NCBI GenBank assembly: GCA_944381625.1
Contig: CALWLW010000024.1
Coordinates: forward strand, 1-53,924
DNA length: 53,924 nt
Direction of reading: 5' to 3'
Origin: an uncultured Lachnoclostridium sp.
Lineage (GTDB): Bacteria > Bacillota > Clostridia > Lachnospirales > Lachnospiraceae
In this document: piece by piece, positions 42,456 through 52,042 of the stretch
How the letters are laid out: the number at the start of each line of letters is the position of its first letter
How positions within the stretch are numbered: the stretch's first letter is position 1
Notes under the pieces: model-generated
What the model was told of the DNA's origin: nothing
Databases searched by the model: none
The model's input: only the letters and a program-made list of their open reading frames with translations
Position numbers and translations under genes: made by a program

Positions 42456-44582
42456 CTACTGAGTCCCTCCAGCCGCCGGCGTCTGGGGCGCCGCAGGCTC
42501 TGTGACAGCCGGCTGGGAAGCGGAACCAGTGCTGATATAGATCGTCACCGTTCCCTCCGGATCCACCGTCTTTCTGGGCTCGTACCTGGTCACATAACCT
42601 TCTCCCACAGACTCGCTGCTCTCCGTAGCCTCCTTGATGGTTCCCTCGAAGCCGGCGTCCCGAAGCGCTTCCGCCGCGGCGTCATAGTTCATATTCACCG
42701 TCACCGACGGTATGGTTACCTGTTTGCGTCCCAGGCTGACCGTAATCGTCACGGAGCTTCCCGGCTCCACATAGGTTCCCCTGTCAGGATTCGTGCTGAT
42801 TACCAGACCTTCCCGGACGTCGTCCGAATAAGTCTCGTTCACATTTACCGTAAATCCATCGCCTGCCAGTTCTCCCTGGGCGCGGGTAGATTCATGTCCG
42901 ATGACGTCCGTCACCTTCACTTTGTTGGGTCCGCTGCTCAGCACCAGGTTGACCGTCGTGCCTTTCTCCACATTCGTACCCGAGGACAGGCTCTGGTTGA
43001 TCACCGCTCCGGACGTCACCGTGTCGCTGGCGCTTTCGGAAACCGTGCCCACTTTCAGCCCGGCCGCCTCCAGCATACTCCTGGCTTCGGCCTCGGTCCG
43101 CCCCGTCACATTGGGCACGCTCACCTGTTCGGTCTTCTCTTCCTCCTGCGGCGTACCTGTCTGTGTGGAATTCCCGCCTCCCGTACCGGAGCCGGAGCCC
43201 GCGATGGTAACTTCCACGGAACCGCCCACTTCTACCCTGTCGCCCGCGTTCACGCTCTGGCTGATGATCTGCCCCGCGGAATATTCACTGGAATCCTCGC
43301 TGCCTCCCAGCACAACGCTTAAGCCCAGCGCTTCCAGTTCGATCTTGGCCTCCGTCATGGTCTTGCCCAGCAGATTCGGCATCTCCACCGTGTTCGCGGA
43401 TCCCTGGGAAGTCTGCTCATCATCTTCCTGTTCTTCCGTCTGCTGCTCATCCCGGCCGTTATCCTTGTTTCCGCCTCCGATGCCCAGCATCCGGGATACA
43501 AAAAGTACCAGAACCAATACGATCACAATGGCAAGAACGGCTCCCGCGATGGTCATGGCCCTCTCCACAGACGGGCTTAAGCCCTCCTCATCGTCGTCCT
43601 CATCGTCCTCGTCATCCTCGTATTCTTCTTCATCCTCTTCTTCGTCTTCCTCTTCCTCGTACCTGACTTTCCGTCTTTCCCTGACTCTGGAAGAGGTATC
43701 CCGGTCCATGATCACCGTCTTCGCCTGCTCATCCAGATCCACCATCTTGACGAAATCCCCGTCCGGATCCAGAAGCGACTGCTTCAGATCAGCCAGCAGA
43801 TCCCCAATATCCTGGTACCTGCGGTCCGGGCTCTTCTGGGTACATTTGCGGATAATCTGCTCCAGGCTGTGGGGGATCTCCCTGCAGTACGCGCTGGGCG
43901 GAACCATCTCCTCCTGCAGATGCTTCACGGCCACCGCCACCGCCGTCTCGCCGTCGAAGGGCACACGCCCCGTTACCATCTCATAGAGTACGATACCCAG
44001 AGAGTAGATGTCGCTGCGGTGGTCCACATATCCGCCTCTGGCCTGTTCCGGGGACGCGTAATGCACCGACCCCATGGCGTTGGAGGTGGTGGTCTGGGAT
44101 GTGGTGGCCTTTGCGATGCCAAAATCCGTGACCTTTACTTTTCCTTCCCTGGAAATCATAATATTCTGGGGTTTGATGTCCCGGTGGACGATCTGGTTGT
44201 TGTGCGCGATCTCCAGCCCCGCAGACACCTGGATGGCGATGCTGGTGGCCTCTTTGACCGTCAGGCGGCCCTTCCGCTCAATATATTCCTTCAGCGTGAT
44301 GCCTTCCACCAGTTCCATGACGATGTAGTAGATCCCGTTCTCGTCTCCCACATCATAGATATTTACGATATTGGGGTGCGCCAGACCCGCCGCCGCCTGA
44401 GCTTCCTCCTTGAATTTTTTCACAAACGCGTCGTTGCTCCGGAATTCTTCCTTCAGCACCTTCACCGCCACAAAACGGTTCAGCTTATGGTCCTTGCCCT
44501 TAAATACCTCGGCCATGCCGCCGACGCCGATCTTCTCCAGAATCTCATAGCGGTCTCCCACTATCGTCCCTATCTTTATCAT
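42456..44582 (-). CDS. prkC: PASTA-domain Ser/Thr protein kinase (PrkC/StkP)
   Basis: 708 residues. The cytoplasmic kinase domain (about 1-275) has the P-loop KIGVGGMAEVFKG, the HRDIKPQNIM catalytic loop and DFGIAKA. A juxtamembrane linker contains a remarkable polyacidic tract of about 30 Glu/Asp (about 308-336). One membrane helix (about 345-367) leads to four extracellular PASTA repeats (about 395-690) with the P-N/S-V/L-x-G start, and a Pro/Ala-rich tail. The PASTA repeats sense muropeptides and lipid II. It sits next to prpC, its phosphatase, and regulates cell wall growth, division and dormancy exit. Confidence 0.96.
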   Translation of the reverse strand: MIKIGTIVGDRYEILEKIGVGGMAEVFKGKDHKLNRFVAVKVLKEEFRSNDAFVKKFKEEAQAAAGLAHPNIVNIYDVGDENGIYYIVMELVEGITLKEYIERKGRLTVKEATSIAIQVSAGLEIAHNNQIVHRDIKPQNIMISREGKVKVTDFGIAKATTSQTTTSNAMGSVHYASPEQARGGYVDHRSDIYSLGIVLYEMVTGRVPFDGETAVAVAVKHLQEEMVPPSAYCREIPHSLEQIIRKCTQKSPDRRYQDIGDLLADLKQSLLDPDGDFVKMVDLDEQAKTVIMDRDTSSRVRERRKVRYEEEEDEEEDEEEYEDDEDDEDDDEEGLSPSVERAMTIAGAVLAIVIVLVLVLFVSRMLGIGGGNKDNGRDEQQTEEQEDDEQTSQGSANTVEMPNLLGKTMTEAKIELEALGLSVVLGGSEDSSEYSAGQIISQSVNAGDRVEVGGSVEVTIAGSGSGTGGGNSTQTGTPQEEEKTEQVSVPNVTGRTEAEARSMLEAAGLKVGTVSESASDTVTSGAVINQSLSSGTNVEKGTTVNLVLSSGPNKVKVTDVIGHESTRAQGELAGDGFTVNVNETYSDDVREGLVISTNPDRGTYVEPGSSVTITVSLGRKQVTIPSVTVNMNYDAAAEALRDAGFEGTIKEATESSESVGEGYVTRYEPRKTVDPEGTVTIYISTGSASQPAVTEPAAPQTPAAGGTQ

Positions 44583-45340
44583 ATCCTTACCTCACTGTTA
44601 TCTATTTCCACCAACACCACTGCGATATTATCCAGGCCGCCGTTGCGGTTCGCCTTCATCAAAAGCTCCCCGCCGATCTCCTGGATGTCCTTGTCCTGCC
44701 GGATAATCCGGAACAGTTCCTCATCCTCCACCATATTGCTCAGCCCGTCGGAGCAGAGCAGATAGCGGTTCCCGTCGTCCACATGGAACGGGAAGAGATC
44801 GATCTGGGCTTCTTCCTGGATCCCCAGTGCCCTTGTAATAATATTCTTATCCGGATGCCTTCTTGCCTCCCCGGGAGTCAGTTCTCCCTTTCTCACCAGT
44901 TCCGCCACCAGAGAGTGATCCTCCGAGATCTGGCGGATGCCGTCCTCCGAAACCACGTACAGGCGGCTGTCCCCGATGTTGACAGCCAGCGCCTCGCTTC
45001 CGAATACGGTCAGCGCCACCAGCGTCGTCCCCATTCCCTGATATGCCTCGTACTCCTCAGCCTTCTCATACAGGCAGTAATTGGCATACCGCACTGCTTT
45101 CTGCAGGATCAGCGCCGGTCTGGTCTCCGTACTCCTGCGTATGGATTCCACAATCTGCTGCACCGCGTAGGACGACGCGAAATCGCCCGCCCGATGTCCT
45201 CCCATCCCGTCGGCCACAATATACAGATTCGGAAGATTCCCCACGGGCGCATCGGAAGCGTATACATAATCCTGATTTATTTTTCTTTTTCGTCCAATAT
45301 CTGTCAATGCAACCGATGTCTGCAAAGGTCCCCACCTCAT
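44579..45340 (-). CDS. prpC: PP2C-type Ser/Thr phosphatase
   Basis: 253 residues, overlapping both rlmN (upstream) and prkC (downstream) by 4 bp, so translation is coupled. PP2C metal motifs: TDIGRKRKINQDY, VADGMGGHRAGD, NIGDSRLYVV, EDHSLV, LLCSDGLSNMV and the C-terminal GGLDNIAVVLVEI. It removes phosphate from PrkC and its targets. The kinase-phosphatase pair is conserved in Firmicutes. Confidence 0.96.
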   Translation of the reverse strand: MRWGPLQTSVALTDIGRKRKINQDYVYASDAPVGNLPNLYIVADGMGGHRAGDFASSYAVQQIVESIRRSTETRPALILQKAVRYANYCLYEKAEEYEAYQGMGTTLVALTVFGSEALAVNIGDSRLYVVSEDGIRQISEDHSLVAELVRKGELTPGEARRHPDKNIITRALGIQEEAQIDLFPFHVDDGNRYLLCSDGLSNMVEDEELFRIIRQDKDIQEIGGELLMKANRNGGLDNIAVVLVEIDNSEVRI

Positions 45341-46371
45341 TTCTCTGTATCCATATAGCTTTTGCGGAGCTGTCCGCAGGCGCCGTCGATATCACGGCCG
45401 ATTTCCCTTCTAATAGTAACATTTATTCCTGATTTTTCAAGCTTATTTTTAAATTCCAGCACCGCCGCGTGCCCGGACTGCACGTAATCCCGCTCTTTGA
45501 TCGGATTTACCGGGATCAGGTTCACATGGCCGCGCAGAGGTTTGATCAGCCGCGCCAGCTCCCGGGCGTCCTCTGCGGTATCGTTGACACCGCCCACCAG
45601 GCTGTACTCAAAGGTAAGCCTTCTGCCTGTCTGTTCAAAGTAATACCGGCACGCATCCAGTACCTCTGAAAGCCCGTACCGGTTGGCCACCGGCATCAGC
45701 GCCCTGCGCTTTTCCTGGCTGGAAGCATGCAGGGACAGCGCCAGCGTAATCTGAAGCTTCTCATCCGCCAGCTCCCTCATCCGGGGAACAATCCCGCAGG
45801 TGGACACTGTGACATTTCTCTGGCTGATATGCAGCCCGCCCTCCGAGGTCAGAAGCCGGATAAACCGTAGGAGCGCGTCATAATTGTCCAGCGGCTCCCC
45901 GGTTCCCATAACCACCACGTTATGTACCCTCTCCCCGGACCATTTCTGGATCTGATAGATCTGATCCAGCATCTCCGAAGGCGTAAGCCCCCGCTCCAGC
46001 CCGTCCAGCGTGGAAGCGCAGAAACGGCAGCCCATGCGGCAGCCTACCTGAGAAGAAATGCACACGGAATTTCCATGATGATAGCGCATAAGCACGCTTT
46101 CAATGGCGTTGCCGTCCGGCAGGCGGAACAGGATCTTGGTGGTGCCGTCGATCCTGGACGTCTGGATCTTCACCGCTTCCAGGCGGACCAGTTCATAATG
46201 CTCCGAGAGCTTCTCCCTGAGCCCTTTGGACAGATCCGTCATATCCTCAAAACCATCCGCCAGCTTTTCATGCATCCAGCTGTAGATCTGTCTGGCCCGG
46301 AACTTTTTCTCTCCCAGTTTTTCCATCTCCTGCTCCAGTTCTTCCAGAGTCATGGACTTGATATCAGTCAT
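45337..46371 (-). CDS. rlmN: 23S rRNA (adenine2503-C2)/tRNA (A37) methyltransferase RlmN
   Basis: 344 residues from ATG 46371 (GGAAG upstream; a longer frame reaches 46395). The radical-SAM CX3CX2C motif is GCRMGCRFC. GTGEPLDNYD, VSTCGIVPRM and the methyl-carrying C-terminal Cys (DGACGQL) are present. It methylates A2503 of 23S rRNA and A37 of some tRNAs. Within the operon it overlaps rsmB by 8 bp. Confidence 0.97.
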   Translation of the reverse strand: MTDIKSMTLEELEQEMEKLGEKKFRARQIYSWMHEKLADGFEDMTDLSKGLREKLSEHYELVRLEAVKIQTSRIDGTTKILFRLPDGNAIESVLMRYHHGNSVCISSQVGCRMGCRFCASTLDGLERGLTPSEMLDQIYQIQKWSGERVHNVVVMGTGEPLDNYDALLRFIRLLTSEGGLHISQRNVTVSTCGIVPRMRELADEKLQITLALSLHASSQEKRRALMPVANRYGLSEVLDACRYYFEQTGRRLTFEYSLVGGVNDTAEDARELARLIKPLRGHVNLIPVNPIKERDYVQSGHAAVLEFKNKLEKSGINVTIRREIGRDIDGACGQLRKSYMDTEK

Positions 46372-47656
46372 GAAGCTTCCTCTCCATCTTCGCAATATAA
46401 AAACCGTCCCAGGGATCTCTGCCCTGGAGCATCTGCCTCTGCTCCTTCAGGACGAACGGGAAACGCTCCAGAAACCAGGCGGTGTTCCCCTCGTTCTCCT
46501 CCCGGTGTACGGTGCAGGTACTGTAGACGAGAACGCCTCCCGGCTTCACATACCGCTGTACCGTTTCCAGGATCCGGCGCTGGAGCATCACCAGCTCTTC
46601 CTGCTGCTTTGGCGTCATCCGGTATTTCAGATCCCGTTTTTTATTCAATACACCCAGCCCCGAACAGGGAAGATCCGCCAGCACCACATCCGCCTTTTCC
46701 ACAGACGCTTCATCCAGGACAGTGGCGTCCTGACGCGCCGCCCGGATGTTCTCCATCCTGCTGCGGGCGATATTTTCTTCTATCAGCTGCACCTTGTACT
46801 CCGTCAGGTCCCTGGCCTCCACCATACCGGTTCCATTCATAAGATCCGCCATATGCAGACTCTTCCCACCCGGCGCGGCGCATACGTCGATGCAGTAATC
46901 CCCCGGCCTGGGGGCAGCCGCCAGCACGGCCAGCATGGAACTCACGTCCTGCACCTGGAACAGTCCCTCCTGAAAAGAAGGCAGGGCCGCCAGGTAATCA
47001 TAACCGGAGATGGCCAGGGCGCAGTCCAAGCCGTCCACGGTCCGCACGGAAACGCCCTCCCGGGTCAGCCTCTCTGCCAGCGCTTCCCTGGAAATGCGGT
47101 GCAGGTTCACCCTCACCGTTACCGGGCGCTCCGCATACTGGTCCTCCAGCATACCGAGAGCCAGCTCCTCCCCGTATTCCTGCGTCCACTGACGGACGAT
47201 CCACTCCGGCGTGGAATATTTCACCGAGAGACCGGGGTATTCCACCTCTCCCAGTCCGCGTACAATACTGCGCAGGACGCCGTTGACGAAGCCTCTCAGC
47301 CCGGAAAATCCTTTTTTCACCGCCAGTTTCACCGCCTCGTTGCAGACGGCTGCGTCGGGAATCCGGTCCATATATTTGATCTGGTACACCGACATACGCA
47401 GGATTCCCCGGATCACCGGCTTCATCTTATGTACCGGCGTCCTGGAAAAACAGCCGATGATATAATCCAGTTCCAGCATCCGCTCCACCGTCCCTTCCAC
47501 GAGACGGGTCAGGAACGCCCGGTCCTGCTTTTCCAGGTACTGATATTTTTCCAGAGCACCCCGCAGGGCCAGATGGCTGTACTCCTTCCGCTCCGTCACT
47601 TCCAGGAGCACTTCCAGAGCCAGCGCCCTCACATCCGTTTTCCCTCTGTCAGTCAC
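46364..47656 (-). CDS. rsmB: 16S rRNA (cytosine967-C5)-methyltransferase RsmB
   Basis: 430 residues from GTG 47656 (CGGAGGA 8 bp upstream); the longer frame would overlap the upstream peptidase and is rejected. An N-terminal NusB-like RNA-binding domain (about 1-140) precedes the methyltransferase with the SAM motif AAPGGKS, the catalytic PCSGLG and a second Cys in YSTCTV. It overlaps the metallopeptidase gene by 8 bp. Normal length. Confidence 0.96.
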   Translation of the reverse strand: MTDRGKTDVRALALEVLLEVTERKEYSHLALRGALEKYQYLEKQDRAFLTRLVEGTVERMLELDYIIGCFSRTPVHKMKPVIRGILRMSVYQIKYMDRIPDAAVCNEAVKLAVKKGFSGLRGFVNGVLRSIVRGLGEVEYPGLSVKYSTPEWIVRQWTQEYGEELALGMLEDQYAERPVTVRVNLHRISREALAERLTREGVSVRTVDGLDCALAISGYDYLAALPSFQEGLFQVQDVSSMLAVLAAAPRPGDYCIDVCAAPGGKSLHMADLMNGTGMVEARDLTEYKVQLIEENIARSRMENIRAARQDATVLDEASVEKADVVLADLPCSGLGVLNKKRDLKYRMTPKQQEELVMLQRRILETVQRYVKPGGVLVYSTCTVHREENEGNTAWFLERFPFVLKEQRQMLQGRDPWDGFYIAKMERKLHD

Positions 47657-48347
47657 GGTCTCTTCCTCCGAACAGCAGGAACAGACGAAGCAGGGACAAA
47701 ATCGAAGCCAGCGCCGCCGCCACATAGGTCAGTGCAGCCGCGGAAAGCACCTTCTTCGTCTGCCCCAGCTCTTCCTCCATGAGCATATGGCTTTCTCCCA
47801 GGATGCGCACCGCCCTGGAAGACGCGTTGAACTCCACCGGAAGCGTAACGATCTGGAACAGGGTCCCCAGCGCGAAGCACAGAAGGCCAATCTGAACCAG
47901 TGTATAAGAACTTCCGAATACAATGCCCAGCAGGATAATAGGAACCGCCGCCTTGGTGCCGAAATTGGCCACCGGTACCAGGGCGCTGCGGATTCTCAGC
48001 GGCGCATAGGATTCCTCATCCTGGATCGCGTGCCCGCACTCGTGGGCCGCCACGCCGATGGCCGCCACCGAGGACGCGCCATAGACGCTGTCGGACAGCC
48101 TGAGTACCCTTGCTTTCGGATCATAATGGTCCGTCAGGTTTCCCCGCACGTGCTCCACCCGCACGTCGTAGATACCCGCGCCGTTTAAGATACGCCTGGC
48201 CGCCTCCGCGCCCGTAAGCCCGGAATGGCTTCTCACCCTGGAATATTTCTGATAGGTGGTATTGACCCTGGCGGATGCCCACATGGAGATCACCAGCCCG
48301 ATCAGCACCAGAATATACGTTGGATCATAATAATAAGGATAAATCAT
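47649..48347 (-). CDS. yugP: YugP-family zinc metallopeptidase, membrane protein
   Basis: 232 residues. A membrane segment near the N-terminus (PTYILVLIGLVISMWASARVN) and two or three toward the C-terminus flank a zinc-protease motif, AAHECGHAIQDE. The family (neutral zinc metallopeptidase, DUF-type in B. subtilis YugP) has no settled substrate. A membrane-protein quality role is sometimes suggested for similar HExxH membrane proteases. It is fixed between fmt and rsmB in this operon in Clostridia. Confidence 0.93.
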   Translation of the reverse strand: MIYPYYYDPTYILVLIGLVISMWASARVNTTYQKYSRVRSHSGLTGAEAARRILNGAGIYDVRVEHVRGNLTDHYDPKARVLRLSDSVYGASSVAAIGVAAHECGHAIQDEESYAPLRIRSALVPVANFGTKAAVPIILLGIVFGSSYTLVQIGLLCFALGTLFQIVTLPVEFNASSRAVRILGESHMLMEEELGQTKKVLSAAALTYVAAALASILSLLRLFLLFGGRDRD

Positions 48348-48361
48348 GACGTCCTCCTGCC

Positions 48362-49294
48362 TTATCCCAGGACTGTGCCTGATTTCACGCTGCTGCCCCT
48401 TAGGAAAGCTCCGGCATCCATCCGCTTCTTTCCTTCCAGCTGCAGTTCTGTCACTGTCAGCGCGCTGTCTCCCGTCTGCACAGTCAGGGAATCTTTCGTT
48501 GTACTCAGTATTTCACCACATTCGCCCTTTGATGCATCCTGAACGGCCACGCTGCACTCCCAGATTTTCAAAGTTTTGCCATTCAGCTTTGTGTACGCGC
48601 CGGGCCACGGGTTCAGTCCCCGCACCAGCCGCTCGATGGACGCCGCATCCTTCGTCCAGTCGATCCTTCCCGTCTCACGGGTGAGCATGGAAGCGTACCC
48701 GGTGGGAGATTCTCCCTGTTTTTCAGGAACCAGGGTTCCCTTCTCCAGCTCCTCCAGCGCTTTGACGCAGAGATCAGCTCCCACTTTGCTCAGCTTGTCA
48801 AACAAGCTTCCTCCCGTTTCCTTCTCATCCAGAGGCACCGCCGCTTTCAGCAGCATATCTCCCGTATCCAGTCCCTCGTCCATCTGCATGATCGTCACGC
48901 CGGACTCTTTTTCCCCGCATATGACCGCCCACTGGATGGGCGCGGCCCCCCGGTATTTGGGCAGCAGGGAGGCGTGCACATTGATGCATCCGTATTTTTT
49001 CATCTCCAGGATGGATTTGGGGATAATCTGCCCGAACGCCGCCACCACCATCACATCGGCTTCCACGCCGTCCAGATACGCCACGGCTTCCTCTGAGCGG
49101 ATCTTCGCCGGCTGGTACACCGGGATCCCCAGGCGCAGGGCCGCCGCTTTCACCGGAGTGGGAAAAAGTTCCTGCTTTCGGCCTTTGGGCTTATCCGGCT
49201 GGCTTACGGCCAGGACGACCTCATGCCCGGCTTCCGCCAGGGCTTCCAGCGTCCCCACCGCAAAATCCGGCGTTCCCATAAAAATCACTTTCAT
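48362..49294 (-). CDS. fmt: Methionyl-tRNA formyltransferase
   Basis: 310 residues. MGTPDFAVGTLEAL at the start, the catalytic region INVHASLLPKYRGAAPIQWAV (Asn/His), and MDEGLDTGDML follow the family exactly. The C-terminal OB-like domain binds tRNA (LNPWPGAYT...). It formylates initiator Met-tRNA; def, 6 bp upstream, later removes the formyl group. Confidence 0.98.
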   Translation of the reverse strand: MKVIFMGTPDFAVGTLEALAEAGHEVVLAVSQPDKPKGRKQELFPTPVKAAALRLGIPVYQPAKIRSEEAVAYLDGVEADVMVVAAFGQIIPKSILEMKKYGCINVHASLLPKYRGAAPIQWAVICGEKESGVTIMQMDEGLDTGDMLLKAAVPLDEKETGGSLFDKLSKVGADLCVKALEELEKGTLVPEKQGESPTGYASMLTRETGRIDWTKDAASIERLVRGLNPWPGAYTKLNGKTLKIWECSVAVQDASKGECGEILSTTKDSLTVQTGDSALTVTELQLEGKKRMDAGAFLRGSSVKSGTVLG

Positions 49295-49300
49295 ACAGGT

Positions 49301-49786
49301 CTATTCCTCCTCGTAATCGTCATCTTCCACCGTGGTATCGTGAAGCTCACCCTCCACCATATCGATATAGAGCTTTCCGTCCAGATGGTCGCATTCATGG
49401 CAGATGGCCCTGGCCAGAAGTTCCTGCCCTTCCAGCTCGTACCACTCGCCGTCTTCCCCCATGAAGCGCACGGTGACTTCATTTGGTCGGGTCACCGCCC
49501 CTGCTTTTCCCGGCACGCTTAAGCATCCTTCATCGCCGGTCTGGCTCCCGGATGTCTTTACAATCTGGGGATTGACCATCACCAGCGGGCCTTCGCCCAC
49601 ATCGATCACCACGATCCGTTTCAGGATGCCCACCTGGGGAGCCGCAAGGCCCACGCCGTTGTCCTCATACATGGTCTCCAGCATGTCGTCGATCAGCTCC
49701 CGGATCCGGGGTGTGATCTCCTTTACTTCTTTGCTTGTTTTCCGAAGGATCGGATCTCCTTCATATCTCAGATTTCGAACTGCCAT
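49301..49786 (-). CDS. def: Peptide deformylase
   Basis: 161 residues, CAGGAGGAG upstream. Motif 1 GVGLAAPQVG, motif 2 EGCLSVPG, motif 3 ICHECDHLDG give the metal ligands Cys and two His with the catalytic Glu. It removes N-formyl groups from new proteins. The short acidic tail (VEDDDYEEE) is ordinary for clostridial type I enzymes. Confidence 0.98.
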   Translation of the reverse strand: MAVRNLRYEGDPILRKTSKEVKEITPRIRELIDDMLETMYEDNGVGLAAPQVGILKRIVVIDVGEGPLVMVNPQIVKTSGSQTGDEGCLSVPGKAGAVTRPNEVTVRFMGEDGEWYELEGQELLARAICHECDHLDGKLYIDMVEGELHDTTVEDDDYEEE

Positions 49787-49802
49787 AATCTCCTCCTGTT
49801 AT

Positions 49803-52040
49803 CTAATATACACTGATCGGGTTCCAGTCATACTGTATGTAAATTTCCTGCCGTACAGTCTCCTGCTCCGTCATTTTTTCCAGTTTCCCTTTTATCTTCA
49901 GAAGCGTTCCTTCACTTTGGTGCTTCAGATAAATCACTCTTCGGTAAATGTCCTTTTTCTTCACCAGCGCCGCCTTCGCCGGGCCGATCACGGACAGCCC
50001 CGGGACCTCCAGCCCGCGGATACAGCCGCCCAGATATTCTGCCTGCCGCTCCAGAGCATGCTCATCCTGCCCGGACAGATAGATCCCCAGCATCCCGCAC
50101 ACCGGCGGATAGCCCAGCAGTCTCCGGTACAGCATCTCCTGCTCATAGAAGCCCTCGTAATCCTGCTTGGCCGCCATGCGGATGCTGTAATGCTCCGGCA
50201 CATAGGTCTGGATCACCGCCTCTCCCGGAAGGTCCCTCCTGCCGGCGCGGCCCACCGCCTGCGTTAAAAGCTGGAACGTGCGCTCCGACGCCCGGTAATC
50301 CGACGCGTACAAAGAAAGATCCGCCGCCAGGACGCCCACCAGCGTTACGCCGGGGAAATCATGTCCTTTTACAATCATCTGCGTGCCCACCAGGATATCG
50401 GCCTGCCGGTCCGCGAAAGCGGACAGGATCGTTTCATAGCTTTCCTTGCTCCTGGTAGTGTCATAATCCATCCGCAGTACCCTGGCGCCGGGAAAGACTC
50501 TGTACACTTCCCTTTCGATCTGCTGCGTCCCCGCGCGGAACCCGGATATATACGGGGATCCGCAGGAAGGACAGTTTCCCGGCATTTCCTGCTCATATCC
50601 GCAGTAATGACACCTGAGCCGTCCGTCCCCATGCAGAGAAAGAGTGACGTCGCAATGGGGGCACCGGACCGCCTTCCCGCAGGACCGGCAGGATACAAAG
50701 CCCGCCAGCCCCCTCCGGTTCAGGAACAGCATGGTCTGCTGCCTTTTTTCCAGGCGCTCCTGGATGCCTTCCCGCAGCTTCCGGCTGAAAATGCTGCGGT
50801 TTCCCGCCCGCAGTTCCTCCCTTAAGTCCACCACCGTCACCTGGGGCAGCGCCGCCCGACCGATCCGGTCCGGCAGACGGTAATACCCGTACTCCCCGCA
50901 CCTGGCCCGGCAGAAGCTGTCCGTGGACGGGGTGGCGCTTCCCAGCACCACGAAGGCCCCGCACATCTTCGCCCGGTAAATGGCGGTCTCCCGCGCGTGA
51001 TAACGCGGCACATTTTCGCTTTTATAAGAGTTTTCATGCTCCTCGTCCATAATAATAATTCCCAAATGTAAAAAGGGGGCGAACAGCGCCGAACGGGGGC
51101 CGATCATCACATCGATGCTTCCTTCTTTCGCCCGCAGGAACTGATCATAGCGTTCCCCGTCGGACAGGCGGGAATGCATGACGGATACCCGGTCTCCGAA
51201 GCGCTCATAGAACCGCCCCACCGTCTGGAACGTCAGGGCAATCTCCGGAATCAGCACAATTGCCTGCTTTCCTTCCCGGATCACCCGCCCGATCAGTTCC
51301 ATATACACCTCTGTCTTCCCGCTTCCGGTCACTCCATGGAGCAGATATGTCCTGGGACCATTTCCTTTGCATCCCTCCCAGATCCCGTCCGCCGCCAGGC
51401 GCTGCTCCCGGTTCAGAATCACCCCCTGCGCCCGCTTTGCAAAACGCCCCGCCAGCGGATTGCGGTACCGGGTGCTGGATTCCACCCTGAGGACGCCGCT
51501 GTCCTGAAGCCCTCCCAGCACCGCGGCGGTGGCTTTCAGTTCCTTAGACGCCCGGTCATAATCCAGCGTCCCTTCCGGGTTTTTTAGAAGCGCATCCAGC
51601 ACCCGCTCCTTTGCCCGGTAATGTTTCCGCTGAAACTCCGCAAGCAGCGCTTCCGCCTCCGTCCGTTCCATGCTCAGAACGATCCTGCGGCTCTGCTTCT
51701 GCCGGATCTGCTGTTTCACCGGAAGCACCGTCTTCAGCGCCTGGTTCATGGTGGAACCATAGGTCTCCTTCATCCAGGCGGCCAGGGCGATCAGCTGAGA
51801 TTCCGCCGGCACGCTTCCCGGCACAATCCCGGTGAGCGTCTTAATCTTATCTATGGGATAGTCCGGTTCCTCCGTACATCCCACCACATATCCTTTCATG
51901 GGACGGTTGCCCATCCCAAACGGAAAATTCACCTGCATGCCAACCTGGATTCTGCCCTCAAGCTCCGGCGGTACCCGGTACTGAAATACCCGGTCCAGTT
52001 TTTCATGGGAAATATCCACGATGACATTGACGAATTCCAT
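49803..52040 (-). CDS. priA: Primosomal replication protein PriA (helicase)
   Basis: 745 residues. The N-terminal 3'-OH-binding domain (VNVIVDISHEKLDRVFQYRVP) is followed by the helicase core: Walker A GVTGSGKTEVY, DEEH box IIMDEEHENSYKSE, and SATPSTDSF. The zinc-binding module has eight Cys (CRSCGKAVRCPHC, CHYCGYEQEMPGNCPSC), and the motif V/VI region is LVGTQMIVKGHDFPGV and QAVGRAGR. It restarts stalled replication forks. It follows murE by 2 bp. Confidence 0.98.
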   Translation of the reverse strand: MEFVNVIVDISHEKLDRVFQYRVPPELEGRIQVGMQVNFPFGMGNRPMKGYVVGCTEEPDYPIDKIKTLTGIVPGSVPAESQLIALAAWMKETYGSTMNQALKTVLPVKQQIRQKQSRRIVLSMERTEAEALLAEFQRKHYRAKERVLDALLKNPEGTLDYDRASKELKATAAVLGGLQDSGVLRVESSTRYRNPLAGRFAKRAQGVILNREQRLAADGIWEGCKGNGPRTYLLHGVTGSGKTEVYMELIGRVIREGKQAIVLIPEIALTFQTVGRFYERFGDRVSVMHSRLSDGERYDQFLRAKEGSIDVMIGPRSALFAPFLHLGIIIMDEEHENSYKSENVPRYHARETAIYRAKMCGAFVVLGSATPSTDSFCRARCGEYGYYRLPDRIGRAALPQVTVVDLREELRAGNRSIFSRKLREGIQERLEKRQQTMLFLNRRGLAGFVSCRSCGKAVRCPHCDVTLSLHGDGRLRCHYCGYEQEMPGNCPSCGSPYISGFRAGTQQIEREVYRVFPGARVLRMDYDTTRSKESYETILSAFADRQADILVGTQMIVKGHDFPGVTLVGVLAADLSLYASDYRASERTFQLLTQAVGRAGRRDLPGEAVIQTYVPEHYSIRMAAKQDYEGFYEQEMLYRRLLGYPPVCGMLGIYLSGQDEHALERQAEYLGGCIRGLEVPGLSVIGPAKAALVKKKDIYRRVIYLKHQSEGTLLKIKGKLEKMTEQETVRQEIYIQYDWNPISVY

Positions 52041-52042
52041 CC

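Noticed and set aside
42901..43986. Serine-rich frame antisense to prkC
   Set aside because: The serine runs are the complement of the kinase polyacidic codons.
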